DNA of 64,000 nucleotides from Epiperipatus broadwayi (GCA_028023455.1 JAQFVV010012420.1:7583194-7647193), one strand, 5' to 3'. Numbered from the stretch's first letter, positions 11,736-24,400 are shown. Numbers and translations: made by a program. The notes: generated by a model not told the origin, from the letters alone.

Positions 11736-11935
11736 ATTGTATCTAATAAATTTTAATTTATTTTAATAAAAAAAAACTATTATATTATCTGAAACTTAAC
11801 TTATGAAAAAAAAAATTGCTATGGGTATTTTTTATTTTTCTAGGGAAAAAAGAATTTTTGTTTTCTTTTAAGATTTCAATGTTTCCACACATTTTATATA
11901 CATTTATTATTTTTAGTTAAACCCTGCGGGTTTGA

Positions 11936-12015
11936 TGCCGTAGTAGAGTGGTAGTATGTGGAACTCGAAGTCCATGAATCGTGATCCAGTCATCATTCTC
12001 CTTGTTCGAACTTAT
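11936..12015 (+). repeat. Weak tRNA-like segment
   Basis: There is an A-box-like 'tagtagagtggtagta' and about 50 nt later a B-box-like 'gttcgaactt', with a possible anticodon stem around 'tggaactcgaagtcca'. The acceptor stem does not pair convincingly, so this is not a functional tRNA. It may be a degraded tRNA-derived repeat. Confidence 0.35.
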
Positions 12016-12019
12016 TAAA

Positions 12020-13755
12020 AAGTTCTGAACAATAAACTATTATATAATTGTGCAAAACTAGTTTTTAACTTTTTTCTTTTTTTCTTTTCTAGAATTAAAA
12101 TTGGCTGGTGATTAATTAATTAATGAAACTAGAAAATTAAAAATTTATACTAGCATGTATTTAAAAAAGTATATCATTATTAAGACATTAAAAACTTTAG
12201 CTTAAAAAATGAAAATTATAGAAATTTTCTATTTTATTTTTAAACATTTAATTTCTTACATTAAAAAACACCTTTTGTGTTTTTCTTTTTAAATAACAAA
12301 TATTTGTTTAATATATTTTTTAAAAAAAGAAATAGAAATGCTGTGCTAATACAAAGTTTATACGATGAAAAGTAATTCTTGATCATCATCACTAGTTCTG
12401 TCTTACGCTAGTATCTTAATGCTGTACAATTTAATGAACATTTTATTTTTTATAAAATAAAATTAAAAAAATCTAATTTCAATTGTGCCTCTAATGAAGA
12501 CAAATTTATCAAATAAACCATAAAATTACATAAAAGATCTAATTGAAAAAAAAAAACGATGACACCTTAGAGCTGTCTAGCCAATATTTGAAAACTTCAA
12601 CTCATGGAATTTTTATTATTTCATTTTTATTTTAATTGCATTGGTTAATTTGAAATTTAACTATGCAGTGTTACACAAACAAATTCTGTGAAGTATTTCG
12701 TCACTTGAATGGATTTCTGCTTGTTGTTAAGGGGGGAAAAAACTTGATAAAAAATTGACAAACATATGGTGCACTAAAAATAATATAAGTTAAATGATGA
12801 AAATACTTAATTCTTAAATATAGATGTTTATTATTTTAGCCTTTGAAGATGGATGAATTTTCAGCATAATTAATCATGACTTTTAGTTGCTGAAGAGTTA
12901 ATTAGAAATGTCCTAATTATTTATAGAAGTCGCTATTTGATTTTTATTGATACCTTCCCTTATTGAGCTTTGTGTTCAGAACAAACAGTTAAAATATTAA
13001 ACATCTTTATTTAAAGTTTAGTTATTTAATTTAGCTAAACACAATATTGATAAATCACATTTTATTATGTATAAATATAATGAAGAATCGTCCATTCTAT
13101 ATATAAAAATGAAATAAATCACCATTTAGATTATCAAACAATGGCTACAACGTGATTTTGTTACACTCCAACTAAAAAGGTATCTCATACTGTTTTTTAA
13201 GATATATACATATATCATTTTAAATTTTATTTTTTACAAATATTTGTATAAAACAATTTAAATAATATAAACAGAAAATGAAATAAAATTAATTTTGTTT
13301 AACTGGATTCATTCAATGGACAGTTTTTTTTATAATCAGTTGGTTGCTTTCCTATAATCAGTGATTTTAATGAAATAAATGTGCTACTTATTATTGCTGT
13401 CATTAGTTATAATAAATTTTATTGTATTTCTTTTAAATAGTAGCAAAAAAAATTATTTGAGAAAAAGGAATAAAATATACAGAAAGTCTAGATTATAAGT
13501 GTTATCACATACTACTAAAACAGAAATGAAAATGGGGTATAAATTAAAACTACTAGAGCGAAATTCAAACTAATTTGATTTTTGCAAAATAGAAACATTT
13601 TTACCGAAGATATTGAGGGGGACACTTGTTCAATTTAAATATATATATAAAATTAACACATTTGAAAATTGATAATGGTATACACTATGTTTCTAATATC
13701 AATGAAAAAAATAATTTTAGTATTTATATAGCTGTCACATAACTAAACTTATGAA
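12020..13755. other. AT-rich stretch, no gene seen
   Basis: Only short A/T tracts and scattered homopolymers are present. No open frame of interest or inverted repeat was recognised. Confidence 0.5.
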
Positions 13756-13764
13756 TTCAATTCA

Positions 13765-14445
13765 TCATATATAAGGGAGGACCCCAAAATAACCAGAATT
13801 TTGTAATAAAATAATTATATTTATTTTTAGGCTTTGCAAAGTGAATTGCTTTCAAAGTATAGTCTATTTAATGCAATGTATCTGTCTAAACTTGTTCTTT
13901 TACTTTTGAAAGTAGTCCCAAAACACTTGCAAAGTGATGCATTTTAATGCTCCTTTTTTTACCTTCACTTTTAAGTCTGCAAAAAAAAAAGAGAGAGAGA
14001 TTGAAAAGAAGCCACACAGAGAAAGGTTGAGCAAATGCAGCTGATGGATAAACTGGGACATACTGGATTTAATTAAAAGTTGATTGTACTCAATATTTAT
14101 GCATTAGCCATGCTGTCATGATGAAATATGCACTTCTCACTTTGCCACAAAATGGGATGTTTACATTTTACTTCATCACACAAAAATTTCAGAACTTGTA
14201 GGTTTTAAATATCTAATTATTACAAACAAAATCTGAGTGAACAATCACCATTTGCATCCAAAAAAAGTATTGTCTTGATATTTGACTTCACTTGCCATGC
14301 TTTTTTTGGGTCATTGTATATTTAACACTTCTGTTAAACCAAACATAAACTTGTGTTATTCCAGAGAAACTTGCTTGTAAGCTCTTTCAAACATTGCCAT
14401 TGTTTTACCTGCCTTTTTTTTCTCTAAAAAACAACAACAGAATTT
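13765..14445 (-). pseudogene. Mariner-type transposase remnant
   Basis: Read on the minus strand with frame changes and stops, two catalytic neighbourhoods of mariner DD34D transposases are visible. 'IKTILFLDANG' at about 14,240-14,275 resembles the block carrying the first aspartate. 'ILWQSEKCIFHHDSMANA' at about 14,105-14,155 resembles the ELWxS...HHDNAPAH block with the second aspartate. Near 13,890-13,950 'ALKCITLQVFWDYFQK' resembles the C-terminal F-x-x-x-W-x-x-R region. The transposase cuts and pastes elements at TA sites. The 3' end (13,770-13,800, plus strand 'gggaggaccccaaaataacc') has the look of a mariner terminal sequence, but I did not find the opposite terminus. The copy is clearly dead. 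Confidence 0.75.
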
Positions 14446-14449
14446 CACA

Positions 14450-14780
14450 TTGTTCCAACATTTCAGCCTTTACAAAAATTAACAAATATATGGAACACAT
14501 TTTACAAAAAATATCCTACGTTTGACCATGATTTCATACAATAATGTTATTTGGCAGAATAATGCAGAAGAGTCCATACAAGAGATACCTAGAAGAAACA
14601 TACTATATGAGATGTGTCTATCAAAGAATAACTATTATTATTTTGGGGAACACCCCTCATATAATAATGATCTGATACAAAATGGTTTCACTTTAAACAA
14701 AGTAAGAAGTATCTCTGCATAGATTATATGCTCAGAAACAATGTTAATTTATTTTTCTCCAAAACCTTTACAGACTATTC
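14450..14780. other. Unassigned stretch between mariner and LINE relics
   Basis: The open frame at 14,522-14,722 (plus) shows no family motif. It may hold the decayed 5' end of the mariner copy. Confidence 0.3.
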
Positions 14781-14784
14781 CTTA

Positions 14785-17250
14785 TTACCAAATTATTTCT
14801 CCAGCTATCATTTACTTCTTTTTTTTTCTGCCTATTCCATTATAATATAAATTGTTTCAATATTTCCACTATCCTGTTCTCATATTCTTCAGTTTTGTCA
14901 TAAAGACCTAAACAAAACAAAAGCATAAAATTTCTACATTTTTCACAAATTTTCCTCATTTGCCATACAATTTATTCAGATCTTATTATAAATCATATAC
15001 TCAAATATAAGTAGTTAATACTATCTCTTTATCTTCTCTCTCCACATAGAAATAATCTACAATCCAAATATTTATCCTATTTTTGCCTTCTTTTCCTGGT
15101 ACTTAAATTTCTTAACCCTATACTAAATAACAAAAATATCCTTTTAATACATCTTTCAAATTTTATATTGTTTTCCAAAACTTTTTTTTCTCTAATCATT
15201 TTATCTTTTCTTTTTCCCTGCCCACAAAATACTAACTACATATTAATCCTAAATCGCACATAAATATATAGAAATAAATTATATACATTAATTTTATAAA
15301 ATGTAAATCTTTTTTTGTTGTTGAAACGTTTGTTATCTTCACGTAATCCAGTTACACATTATTTTTACTATTGAAAACGTCCAGACATTTTAAATTTACT
15401 TTTTATTTTCTTAGTAAAATGAAATCCACTTTATTGAACTTTTAATAGCTTCATTAGCTATCCATAATTCACCTCACATGCATTTATACCAATTTATTTT
15501 TATATTCTAACTATAATATTCTCGGTTTTATGATCAATACAAAGTGCACCATTTCCAAATTTTAAAGCCATATCACTTTTTTTCAAATAATTTCACTTAA
15601 CTTATTAATTTCAAAATATCTGCATAATTTGTTTTCCCATGTAACAAAGTATCTATATCTATAATTATCCATTTCTTCAAGATGAATATCACCTATTTTT
15701 CATTTATTAGTTTTACCCCCCCCCCCCATTTAATTTTCATACAGTTTTCTATCTCTCCACACTTATCTAATAATAACACCATATTTTCTACATTTGCAAA
15801 ATAGGACATTTCATCAGCAAAAAAATTTAGCACATTATATATTTTTTGATTGCAATTATAGTAATTCACATTCTATCCTTAATCTTTCTGATTTTTCTCC
15901 TAATTCCAAGTTTTTTTAAAAACAAAATAAATCATTGAAATTCTAATGGACATCCCTGTTTATTCCAATTACATATAACTTCCATTGATCCTACATTTCT
16001 CAATTAGTACTTATAAAAATTATCTTTGTAGATTCTTTATTACTCCTAACAACTCTAAGGCTATTTTTATATTTTCGAGATTTCTCTTCAATCTATTTCT
16101 ACCCATCTTACCCTGAATCTTTTTTATATTTAAAAATGAAATAAAAATAGTTTATTAAATTATTTTAATCAACTTGCAGTTATTATAAATAAATTATCCT
16201 CCGTTCTTCTTTTTATATTAAATCCATTTAAATCTTCTCAAAAAACTCTCTTTCATCCAGATCCTAATCCTATCCATTAAGATATAAATAATTCATAAAC
16301 TATGAAAATACTATTAATCTATAAATAATTAGCAATATAAAATATTTATCTTTTTTTATATATAATTATTTAATTTGTACATCCATTCATCTGAAATTTT
16401 ATCAACTGTAATTTTATTAAAACTTTCTCTTAAACTCAGTCATATAAATGTTTCTATACTTATTACCATTTCAGCTGCCATATCATCTAATATTCTTCTT
16501 TTTACAACACTCCTTAATAAATAAGATTTTTACCAATTCTTTTCAGCCCGCATTCTTATTACAGAAAATTTTTTTTTCAAGTTCACTATTATTACAATAT
16601 TTTTCTTATGTATTTAGTAATAAAATGTCCTTTCTTTTTCATTTTTTTTTTATTAGCATCAAAAATTTTCTTAAACCTTATTAATTTTGTCCATCAACTT
16701 CTCATTAATTACATCTTATTTTTATCTTAATCCTATTCTAGTTATTTTTATTTTCTTTAAGGAATTGTTTTATTTGTCTTTTTAACACTTCTCCCATTTA
16801 CTTCTTGACTGCTCCTTTATAATACTTATATGCTTTTCTTCTTTCTTTTATATTTTCTAAAGATTTTTCCTTCAAATTTTTTTTTATTTGTTGATCCTAT
16901 TGGTTCTAAATAAATATTTATTTGCAATATTTTCATTATATGTATTTACTCTTTGTAATTTTTAAAAACACCATCTTTTATAACTGTTTTCATGATACTA
17001 TTAAATCTACTTAATTTAATCTCATTGTTTATTTTTCAAACTTCCTGTAATTAGATACTTTAATTCTACCAACATAAAATTATGATCTCTGCCAATTTTT
17101 TTTTTCCTTTTCAAATATTTTATTTCTTTTTTATATTTACTAATTCCTCTTTACCTACTAATACATAGTCAACAGAATTAAATAACGGTAATTTAATTCA
17201 AGCCATGTGCAGAAATTTGCATCATGTAATGGCAATTTGGGGGAAAGGGG
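14785..17250 (-). pseudogene. LINE ORF2 remnant (L1-like endonuclease and RT)
   Basis: On the minus strand, 17,210-17,040 reads with frame changes as 'YVLVGKEELVNIKKK' then 'GRDHNFMLVELKY'. This resembles the C-terminal part of an APE-type LINE endonuclease (an I-D-Y-I-L-V block followed by S-D-H). Downstream at about 15,785-15,825 is 'FFADEMSYFANVENMVLLLD', the catalytic FADD-type motif of L1-like reverse transcriptases with the second D changed to E. Just upstream of that a 'GCPL' segment at about 15,945 fits the RT palm. The order endonuclease then RT on one strand is correct. The tract is pyrimidine-rich on the plus strand and full of stops. L1 versus another FADD-bearing clade cannot be settled by eye. 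Confidence 0.7.
15717..15727. repeat. Poly-C run
   Basis: A run of 11 C (G on the other strand) lies inside the LINE relic. Similar T-then-G or G runs recur at 18.06-18.10, 24.17, 45.59 and 45.76 kb. Confidence 0.9.
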
Positions 17251-17635
17251 ATCAACCACCTTTGTTGTAATCTTTTTTTTTTTTAACATCATCTCGACAT
17301 TCAATTTATTTCCCATTGATAATTTCTCTTAAAAATCATAAATGTTGTAAATGGCATCAAGTTAATGTGATTCAATACTATAACAATTTTAGTAGTGTGT
17401 TTTATTTGTGTGTGAATGTATATGTTAGCATTATTTTAGACATCACAAAGAGCAAGAGTACAGATAAGATTTTATGAATATAATTAGCATATTTTAAAAG
17501 GGGGGAGTATTATTTTTATTCCTTTTTATTTTATAAAAGAAAAACCAAGATTTGTCTCAAGTTGCACATTTACATATATATTTTTTATATATTTGCCAAA
17601 CCTAAAAAAAAAAAAAAAAAAATTCATTTACCTCA

Positions 17636-17694
17636 TACTGAATCTTGGCGACTGTCGGAAACTTTCACCTTTAAGATCGAAAGGTATTTTGCTT
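17636..17694. other. Small GC-richer island, possible exon fragment
   Basis: About 60 bp with balanced composition is open on the plus strand (HTESWRLSETFTFKIE, ending before 'gtattt', a weak donor). It also has a consensus-like donor on the minus strand ('tatgag|gtaaat'). No matching acceptor is visible on either strand. It could be an exon of the gene at 18.2 kb or a conserved non-coding element. The evidence is thin. Confidence 0.2.
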
Positions 17695-18059
17695 GCATGT
17701 TCTCAACCTCTCATTGCCTGAAATGATTGTTTTATAAAACCTAATTTTCATAAGGAATGCTTATATTAGCATGGTACCTAAATTAATTGCATGTTTATTT
17801 TAGGAGGAAAAAAAATGAAATGCATGTATTTTTTAGAACATTTTGCAAATGACATCTCTAAATTTTGATACGAAAATTAGAAAATCATTAAATTAAGAAT
17901 AAAGTTTGCACTTATTTAAATAAATAATATTATTCTATTCGGTTTTTTTTTTAATTATATTGCTTCTATTATTTATAATTTTGTTACAAATATTTCAAAA
18001 TTTATTTTCAGATACAAAGATTATACAAAACTTCACTAAATTTTTATTTATTTGTTTGG

Positions 18060-18102
18060 GTTGTTTTTTTTTTTTTTGTTTTTTTTTTTTGGGGGGGGGG
18101 TA
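18060..18102. repeat. T-run followed by G-run
   Basis: Long T tracts end in an uninterrupted run of about 11 G. The T-to-G arrangement recurs in the window and may be biological or a homopolymer error. Confidence 0.85.
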
Positions 18103-18241
18103 ATTAATAACTAATAATTTCGTATCAAAAATTAGAAATTTTACATTTCGTAGAATTTTTTAATCATTAGTAAACTAAAGAATATTAAGCTTTAACTTAT
18201 TGTAAAAATAAAATAGTAATTACTAATTCTATTTCATTTAG

Positions 18242-18804
18242 AAAGTGGAGAGGATATTGATAATTCAGACTCTCCTTCAAAAGAAAAACTTCCGGAACTC
18301 GACAAAAATATAAACATTTCTACAAAAGTGGATATGACATTAAAAATACATTCACCTGATGAAATTACATCAGAAGAACTTCTTACTACTGACACAGATC
18401 TACAAGAAACTTTTGAATCACCTGAAGATACATTAACTGGTACCTTAGAGGATATTTTGACACCTGAAGAAATGATTGCATCAGAGGAAATGGATACTCC
18501 TGAAGAAATGATTTCACCAGAAAAATTCAGCTCTTATGATCAAATTATTTATGAAGAAAAAATAACAACCCCTGAAATAGAAGTCATTGTACAAATTGAT
18601 TCTTCCACAAAAGACATTGAAAAAATTGATTTTTCTAAAAAAGAACAACCATTAAAAAGCTTCAGTTCTTATCAGCAGCATTCAATAGAAGGCACATCCT
18701 CACATTATCATTCAACTAGAGATTGTAAAGATAAAAGTAATACTGAAGATGATGCTATTCACTTGAAACAACTAGAAGAAGAATGTAGACAAGAAGAAAC
18801 ATCG
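18242..18804 (+). CDS. Internal exon of an unidentified acidic-protein gene
   Basis: The frame is open from the splice acceptor 'tttcatttag' (ending 18,241) to the donor 'tcg|gtaaat' (GT at 18,805). The frame can be followed upstream of the first ATG (18,328), so an internal exon is more likely than a single-exon gene. The exon is 563 bp. Two bases complete a split codon, then 187 full codons follow, giving intron phases 1 and 0. The protein is acidic and Ser/Thr/Glu-rich, with repeats built on 'TPEEM', 'SEEM' and 'SPEKF' around codons 75-105 (18,465-18,535). It has no cysteine-rich or enzymatic motif until a few C/H residues near its end, and it is probably intrinsically disordered. I do not recognise the family. 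Codon composition and the lack of stops over 187 codons in so AT-rich a region make it the best host-gene candidate. A possible last exon is at 24,201. Confidence 0.7.
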
Positions 18805-18901
18805 GTAAATACATATCAAATAATTCAATAATATATTATTTCATTACATATATAATACAAATAAAATGTCCATTAATTAAAAACTATTGTAAAAATATAT
18901 A

Positions 18902-18920
18902 TGTGTGTGTGTGTGTGTGT
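18902..18920. repeat. (TG)n microsatellite
   Basis: About nine TG dinucleotides follow a short AT run. Confidence 0.9.
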
Positions 18921-19892
18921 AAGAAAATAAATTGTTTTTGGATCATAGAAAATATTTGTTATAATGTTATATATATTGTAATGATATAAATTAGGGTTTT
19001 GAATTATTGTGCCCTAAGATTTGGGCAAGCCCATTTCTGTAATGGTATTTATTAATCAGAGTATAACCAACTATTATTAGGTAAATGCCAATTTTATAAT
19101 GTCATCAATAAACTATTACTATCTGAAGTTACTGATTCAATTTAAACAAAGTATTAGGATGTCAATTTCCATAATAATATAAATATATTAAAGTGATGAT
19201 CTATTAATGAATCAATGGCTTAACACTTTCAGATACTAAATTTTATAATGGTATAAAGATATATAATATTAAATAAATAACTTTTTAAGACACAGTTAAA
19301 ATATCAAATGGTATTAATATGAAGTATCTACAAACTAATGATTAAATAAATATAAGTTATGAAAGTTCAAATAATATTGAGTCCCAATTTATATTGGTTT
19401 AAATTAAAATAAATATATTAACTTAATTAATTGATGTTTAATAAAACATTAGAGTAACTTTTACTAATTATTTATTTATTATAATCAATAAAATCTAACT
19501 GATAAAATGATAGAATAATATAATAATTTATAAAAATATGTAGATGTTCATTCAATATTTGGCTAGCTAATATTTAATATGCAACTCAATTATGAAGAGA
19601 CTATTGAAAATGCTATTAAATTATAATAAAACAAATAGACTATGAATAATCACAAAATCCAATTTTCATTAATAAAATAAAAAAATATTAATATAATAAA
19701 CATAAATATATAAAAAAATATATGTTAATATGCAAATGAAATAATCTTTCTTATGCTATTTGATTATGAATTACTTATCTGTTTATTTATTGTATATGTT
19801 GTATAAATTTATTATACATGTATCTAGCAAATGTTGTGGAACAATACACTAATAATCCAGAAAGAAAATATTTGAAATTATTAAGTGCAAAA

Positions 19893-20070
19893 TTATGATA
19901 TCATCAATGTAAATTAAAATATATCTGTCCTAAAGATAATTGGTGAGTTTTTATACTTAAAATCTATTGTTCTGTACAAAATTATGATATCATTAATATA
20001 TATTTAAAATATATCTGTCATAAAGATAATTGATGAGTTCTTATACTTACAATATATTGCTCTGTACATA
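19893..20070. repeat. Imperfect tandem duplication, about 90 bp x 2
   Basis: Both units begin 'aaaattatgatatcat' and contain 'atatatctgtc(c/a)taaagataatt' and 'ttctgtaca' or 'ctctgtaca'. The second unit follows the first directly. Confidence 0.8.
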
Positions 20071-20427
20071 TATAATGAAAATAATCAAGTTTACTATAAA
20101 ATTTTAAATAAAACAAAATCAGTATAAGAAAATATATTTAAATTTTGTTTCTAAAGTAATCTAAATTTTTCTTTTGATTAGTTTATATATTTACTACTAT
20201 AGACAAACACATGCATTTTAAAATAAATAAATAAATAATGAAAACATATAACTTTCTTAATTTATTCGAGAATTATCAGGTACATTCCTTAACTAAAACT
20301 TCATTAAAAACATTTATTAATACACATTAACATAACAATAATGTTTTCAGAAACATAATAAAATTAAAACTCATAAGTTCTTAGATCTCTTATTAATATC
20401 CTATGATGCTTTTCATGATATGAAGAT

Positions 20428-21016
20428 TTATTAAATAAGCATGATATTTGAAATCCAATTGAATCCCAATTATAATATTTAAAACAAAATTTTTATTCAC
20501 TTGAAGAAGTATATGTTTTAAATAAAATATTCCACAATAAAATATTGAAATGTTAATATTTTTGTATATTATAACAGCATTATAGGTATTCCATAATAAA
20601 CATTCTAGAAGTATTGAGATTTTAATAAATTCCATGCTGTATCATTTATTTTCTTAATAATATACATTGCAACACTGAGATTATTCCATGAATTAATATA
20701 TAGCTGTGGCACTGTTAAATGCATTATATGGTATGATGATTTATAAGGTGTTAACAGACTTCTCAAAAGACAGAAGTCTTATGAAGCAAATGTTTTTTCT
20801 TTACTTAGCCATTCATTTTTATAGTAAAATCCAATTATTAATATTATATAATTGCTTGTTGAGATGCAGATTAAGTGAGAGTTATAGAGCAATGAATTCT
20901 AAAATTAGGAATTTATATACTTTTTTAAAACATATACTTCTTCAAGCAGATAAAAATTTTGTTTTAAATACATAATTAGGATTAAATTGGACTTCAAATA
21001 TCATGCTTATTAAAAT
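20428..21016. repeat. Long inverted repeat, about 90-bp arms
   Basis: The left arm (20,428-20,523) contains 'taagcatgatatttgaaatc' and 'gaagaagtatatgtttta'. The right arm (20,930-21,016) contains their reverse complements 'ttaaaacatatacttcttc' and 'aaatatcatgctta'. The spacer of about 400 bp has no recognisable coding. It is probably a decayed foldback or TIR element. Confidence 0.75.
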
Positions 21017-22070
21017 CACTGTCTTAAATATTGACCCTATGATTTCATTCAAATTTAGCTTGTTGTTTTTTTTCTGTTAGAAAGAGTTAAATTTCATTCA
21101 ATAAAAAGCTCTCTGAAATATATCAGCACCAATAAACAAATGTTCTAAAAAATAATACTAAAATAAATCTGTAAATTAAAATAAATTTTTAAAATCATAA
21201 TTTTAATAAAATATGAACATACCTTGTATATTTATTTATTTACCATAAAAATTCTATATTTTTAATACCTATTGAAATAATTATATATATATTAAATACA
21301 TATGATTTAATATTGTTTTAATTGTATAAACATAAAACATGTATATATACACTAAATAATAATTGACTCTTTTGTTTATTTATGTTGATGTATTCTTTGT
21401 TGAATGTATGTAATAAAATAAAGAAATACTAATAAATGAATCTATCAATAACTATTTCAATCTATTCAATCTTTTTAATAATAAAATGTTAATTTTATCA
21501 TGATATACAATTTGATATATTGTCTGTTAGAATTTTTGAAATTAAAAATTAAGAATGTTATGACATATTACAATGTATTATCAATCATTGTTTATTAATA
21601 AGATGAACTATTGATCTTTCTTGAAATATTTGAAAAAATAAAATAAGCCAATAAACTTTTTTTAAGGAATGTAATGTTTCCAGATTTAAATATAGACCAA
21701 GATGGTATTATATATATACATATAACTCATAGAAATCAAATTTACTTATATATAATTTTTATCTGAATTAAAATTATCCATTGATAGGTTTAAATATATA
21801 TTTCAGAATTATCTATGTATACATTAATCTTTTAAAGATGTTTCAGTTGAATCATACTAACCACCATACCAGTCATTAGAATGTTGGAGATATTTTTGCA
21901 ACATTTTTTGAAAATACCTTTATTATCCCAGTGATAAATGGTATCAAATGGCCAAAGGCAAATATCTATGATTGGTTAAATTTCACTCTTAAAAAACTTA
22001 TCTATATGTTGTCTTCTTTATAAAATTTGAGTATAGCAAACCAGACTTTCATGCCTTATTAAAACCTATA

Positions 22071-22590
22071 TCATTAAAAACCAATCAATACTTAGACAAT
22101 TCCAATATCAATAATAATCAACAATTTCAAACTGTTGTCAAGGCAACATCCTGTTAGGAATCTTTGAAATTGTTGAGTGTTATTGATATTAAAATTGTCT
22201 GCGTTGACTAGTTCTTAATAATTCCTTATAAATCCATTTAGTCTTAAGCATTGTTATATATATATAATTAGAAACCAGTCAACGCTTAGACAATCCCAAT
22301 ATAGATAACAATCAAGAATTTCAAACTGTTGTCAAGACAACCTTCTTTTAGCAATAGAGATGGAATCCACCTCCATTAATGGTCTCTTATATTTATAGAC
22401 ACTAAAGATTGCAACTAATTAATGGAGGTGGATGCCACCTCTATTGCTAAAAGAAGGTTGAAATGACAACCTTCTGTTAGGAATATTTGAAATTGTTGAG
22501 TGTTATTGATATTGGAATTGTCTGTGTTGACTAGTTTTTAATGATTCCTTACAAACCCATTTAGTCCTAAGCATTGTTATATATATATTG
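22071..22590. mobile_element. Two tandem hairpin elements of one family, one with a nested hairpin
   Basis: Unit 1 (22,071-22,266) folds on itself: 'acaattccaatatcaataat' at the left pairs with the reverse complement near 22,180-22,205. Unit 2 (22,267-22,590) has the same outer arms. Its centre also contains a second palindrome (22,340-22,463) with arms 'aaccttcttttagcaatag...' and 'ctattgctaaaagaaggtt'. Both units end with a shared flank, 'catttagtc(c/t)taagcattg', and a TATATATA tract, so the block was duplicated with its flank. A third partial copy lies at 46,956-47,033. Confidence 0.8.
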
Positions 22591-22594
22591 TAAC

Positions 22595-24190
22595 CCAGTG
22601 CTTTTGGCACTTGGTTTTATTTAGCATTATTTCTGCATGAAATCAATGTTATTCTTTAAAAAAAAAATTTGGTTAATAAAGTGTGCTATCCCTTTGCCTA
22701 GACATCGTTTGTGTGAATAAACAGTATGTTCCCAATGCAATATCATGTTTTTAAAATGACATGCATAATCTAAGTAAGATTATTGTTATAAGAGCAAGTT
22801 AATATAATTTAAAACAAATGTAATAAACTGTAGTTAGTTCTTAAATGGTTATAGAAAGAAGAAGAAAAACCATAAATGTCAATGAAGTAATTTTAAGATC
22901 GTCTTGTTCTAAAAAAAGTAACTTCTGGTAAATTCATTTTGAAGAAAATAATTTATGTATAATTAAAATCACAGATAATTATTGTTGGTTTGAATGTATT
23001 TATTATTTTCATTTATTAAACTGCTTTGTAATACATTTTAAATAATATTGAAAATCATATGATTCTTAATAAGTTTTTTTTTTTTTGTTTATGTTATAAT
23101 CAAATGATGCTTTTTTCTTGGTAGAGGTCACTGGAGTTAAGAGAATGATCAATACATACTCAAGTCAATTATTTTTTAGTCTGCTTCTGTTTTTCAAGGT
23201 TTAACAGTGCAAAATTTGGTAACAGTATTGTTTTCTAATTTTGTGAAAATCAATTGGTAAAATAATGGAAGTTTAATCTATGTGGGTAAATTGTGGTAAG
23301 ATGTTCTGTTATCTATGCTATCTTTACATTTAAAACTTTCTGCATTAATAATTATCGTGTTGTAAAAGTTGGATTTTTTTTTTAACAAAACTAAAAAAAT
23401 GAAGAAATTAGTTAAAAGTATTAATCAAATTCTTGTTTTATCTAAATTAAGGAAAACAAATATTTTTCAAGTTAGAACTAATTATTTAATAAGTTGTTCT
23501 TTATTAAGATTTTCCTGGTATATAAGAAAAATAAGTAAATGCAATATTAGAAAAAAAAAAATTAGAAACATTTTTTTCCTGCGCTTTCTAAAAATATATC
23601 GTCTGCTTTTATAAATAAGAGAGGACCTTTATACGTTGGAATATATTTTTATTCACTAAGAATTGTCTAGGAAAAATAATAATAATAATAATAAACTATA
23701 GACATGCATTTTTTTTTTAAAAGGAAAAGAGAAAAGACTTATTTGAAATAAATGTGAAGATTAAATATGCGTGCATTCTTTAAAAGAAAAATACTATTTG
23801 AAAATAAAGTGCTAAGATTATGAAAGATAACTTAGTAACATCTTTAGTGACCTGAAAATAAAATAAAATTATATGTTATACTGTATGCAAGGTGAAATTC
23901 TTATAACTTCATCCGTTCTATAATTCAACTGCAATTATTATCATACTAATCTATAGGAAAAAGTGCACATTTTCTTCAATGTTTTAGCTAGTTAACTGTC
24001 TTCAAATACTGTGTGTGTTTATTGTTGATGGTATAATATTCTCTTTTTTTTCTTCGGATCCATATCTTTATTATTATAATCCAATTGGGAATTAAGCTTC
24101 GTTTCTACTACATTTTTTTTACATGTTTATTATTATAATTGCCAAAGAAAAAAAATTTTTCATTTGGGGGGGGGGGGGGAATTGCCTTTA
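22595..24190. other. AT-rich probable intron, nothing identified
   Basis: Homopolymers and an (AAT)n tract near 23,670 are present. The frame at 23,369-23,614 is a K/I/R-rich product of AT-rich DNA with no motif. A run of 14 G at about 24,166-24,179 lies just before the candidate terminal exon. Confidence 0.4.
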
Positions 24191-24200
24191 TTACTTTCAG

Positions 24201-24248
24201 TGCTTTGTAAAATGTGACCGGATGGAAACTCTTCACCTGGACAAATAG
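24201..24248 (+). CDS. Candidate short terminal exon (16 codons including stop)
   Basis: A pyrimidine-rich acceptor 'ttattactttcag' ends at 24,200. It is followed in phase 0 by CFVKCDRMETLHLDK and TAG. The phase matches the phase-0 donor at 18,805, so the two exons could join in frame. The segment is richer in G and C than its surroundings. A canonical AATAAA follows at 24,401. Together these suggest a last exon and 3' UTR. The exon is so short that chance is a real alternative, and the joining intron would be about 5.4 kb. Confidence 0.4.
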   Translation, partial: CFVKCDRMETLHLDK

Positions 24249-24400
24249 CTCAACAGAGAAATGGTTCTGCTAATGAGATAATGTGCATTTATTATTTTGA
24301 ACATGCCTACCAATTACTGTCATTATGTATATTTGCTTATTCTCAATAATCAATGTTGGTTTGTTAAATGTTTTATTTATGAACATGAGCAAAGATTTTA

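Larger units (their letters stand above)
18805..22065. other. Very AT-rich probable intron
   Basis: Probably part of the intron following the 18.2-kb exon. It contains a TG microsatellite (18,902-18,920), a tandem duplication (19,893-20,070) and a large imperfect inverted repeat (20,428-21,016). The short frames at 20,393-20,635 and 20,706-20,975 lie within that inverted repeat and look spurious. Confidence 0.45.

Noticed and set aside
11936-12015. Functional tRNA gene
   Set aside because: A-box and B-box-like motifs exist, but the acceptor stem does not pair. It is kept only as a weak repeat.
23369-23614. 81-codon frame starting MDFFFNKTKK
   Set aside because: K/I/L/R-rich product of AT-rich DNA with homopolymers; no domain, no GC rise, probably intronic.
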